Assembly: GCF_029873635.1 (NCBI RefSeq)
Contig: NC_080423.1
Coordinates: forward strand, 96,495,025 to 96,559,024
DNA from: Malania oleifera
Taxonomy: Eukaryota; Streptophyta; Magnoliopsida; Santalales; Ximeniaceae
Length of the DNA stretch: 64,000 nucleotides
Reading direction: 5' to 3'
Position 1 is the stretch's first letter. Each line of letters opens with the position of its first letter. The notes below the pieces were generated by a model that saw only the letters and a list, made by a program, of their open reading frames with translations, was not told the DNA's origin and did no database searches. Of the stretch, positions 63,325-64,000 are shown piece by piece. Position numbers and translations under genes: made by a program.

Positions 63325-64000
63325 ATTAGTATTATGCTTATATATATTATTACCATAAAATATAAAAGAAAAAAATATATAATAAAAAATAAAAAAACCA
63401 AAAAAGGAAAAGGAGAGGAGCTAGGGTTTCTAAAATTTTTATAAAAGGGCCTTTCACACACACCCAAGAGAGGGGGGTCGGGGGGCGCTGCACGGCAGCG
63501 CACAACCGGGAGCTTCTCCTTCTTCTTCTTCTTCTTCTTCTTCTTCGCCTACACCTAGCCATAACTCCCACTACGGCCACCACCCAGCCTGCTGTAATCC
63601 ATCCCTCAGCAACCTCCTCGGCCACTCCTGCAACTCCAGCATACCAGCCATCTCAGCCAAAACTGCCGAGGACACCCGCAGCTATCCCAAGTCATCCTTC
63701 CTGTAGAGGCAATCTCCGTCCACCCCACTGCTATCAAGCCGACCCACTGCTGCGACGCTGCTGGAGTCACCAATTCACTGCTCCGGTCATCTTCAACCAC
63801 ATAAGCCCGAGCCACTCCTCCACAGCAGAACAGAGCACATCGCAGCAGCCCCTGCAGATCACGAGCAGAGCATCCCTCCCAAAGACACCAGTTGAGTCCA
63901 GCCATCGTCTCCGGTGTCCCTCTATCACGCCACAGCAGCAGCAACAGCCCAAGCAGCATCATCTCCAGCTACATCTGCTCCAAATCTCCACGAGCCTCGA
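62839..64000 (+). mobile_element. Partial LTR (TGTAGACACCC type) running off the window
   Basis: It starts TGTAGACACCCTATTTTTGC like the solo LTR at 54337 and shares its ATT-rich block, then diverges into a GC-richer leader with a TATA-like TATAAAAG near 63440, a (TTC)n run (63514-63546) and CAG/CCA-rich sequence. It splits the LTR 61182-62838. Its end is not in the window, so solo LTR and full element cannot be told apart. The ORFs on either strand here are not supported as genes. Confidence 0.8.

Noticed and set aside
63318-63962. Minus-strand ORFs with Arg-rich or Cys-rich stretches
   Set aside because: They fall in the GC-rich part of an LTR, with a (TTC)n run read as poly-Arg. No domain is recognisable.

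Overview
This is repeat-dense, AT-rich nuclear DNA from a flowering plant, most likely a eudicot. The evidence is a multi-exon glycoside hydrolase family 1 gene with canonical plant splice sites, Ty3/gypsy (Athila and Tekay type) and Ty1/copia elements with plant tRNA primer sites, LINE and tRNA-derived SINE pieces, and a CACTA-type DNA transposon. The only gene that looks intact is a 13-exon beta-glucosidase on the minus strand (14372-19456). Almost everything else is transposon sequence, nested several layers deep.

Left block (1-13205): an Athila-type element on the minus strand (gag start, tRNA-Asp-type primer site, LTR, a 3' region with a plus-strand antisense ORF, then integrase, RNase H and the end of RT). 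Its RT is cut by a CACTA-like element (about 6931-13205). That element carries a captured, intron-containing piece of an ARGONAUTE4-like gene (PAZ to MID). One AGO4 exon is split by a solo LTR (9380-11691) with a perfect 5-bp target duplication. A 0.7-kb repeat (13206-13925) follows the CACTA end.

Middle (14000-44150): the beta-glucosidase gene, a foldback hairpin upstream of it, a truncated LINE, a SINE-like stretch, and a copia-type element with both LTRs (23859-34447) that has gag remains but no recognisable pol and holds a 5'-truncated LINE with a 14-bp target duplication. After these come an Au-like SINE, another LINE end, a decayed Tekay-type chromovirus (about 35880-42475), a copia gag fragment and a TRIM-like repeat.

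Right block (44150-64000): a second copy (about 95 percent identical by eye) of the left block, in the same orientation and starting further upstream so that Athila gag and protease are included. It has three later changes: a 2.7-kb solo LTR (54337-57042) with a 5-bp target duplication, a gypsy LTR (from 61182) that interrupts the older solo LTR, and another LTR (from 62839) inside that one and running off the window.

The two observations most worth following are the AGO4 fragment inside a DNA transposon, since AGO4 is the effector of RNA-directed silencing of such elements, and the antisense Athila ORF, which has its own TATA box, a DLNxxP (EAR-type) motif and a coiled coil in both copies.
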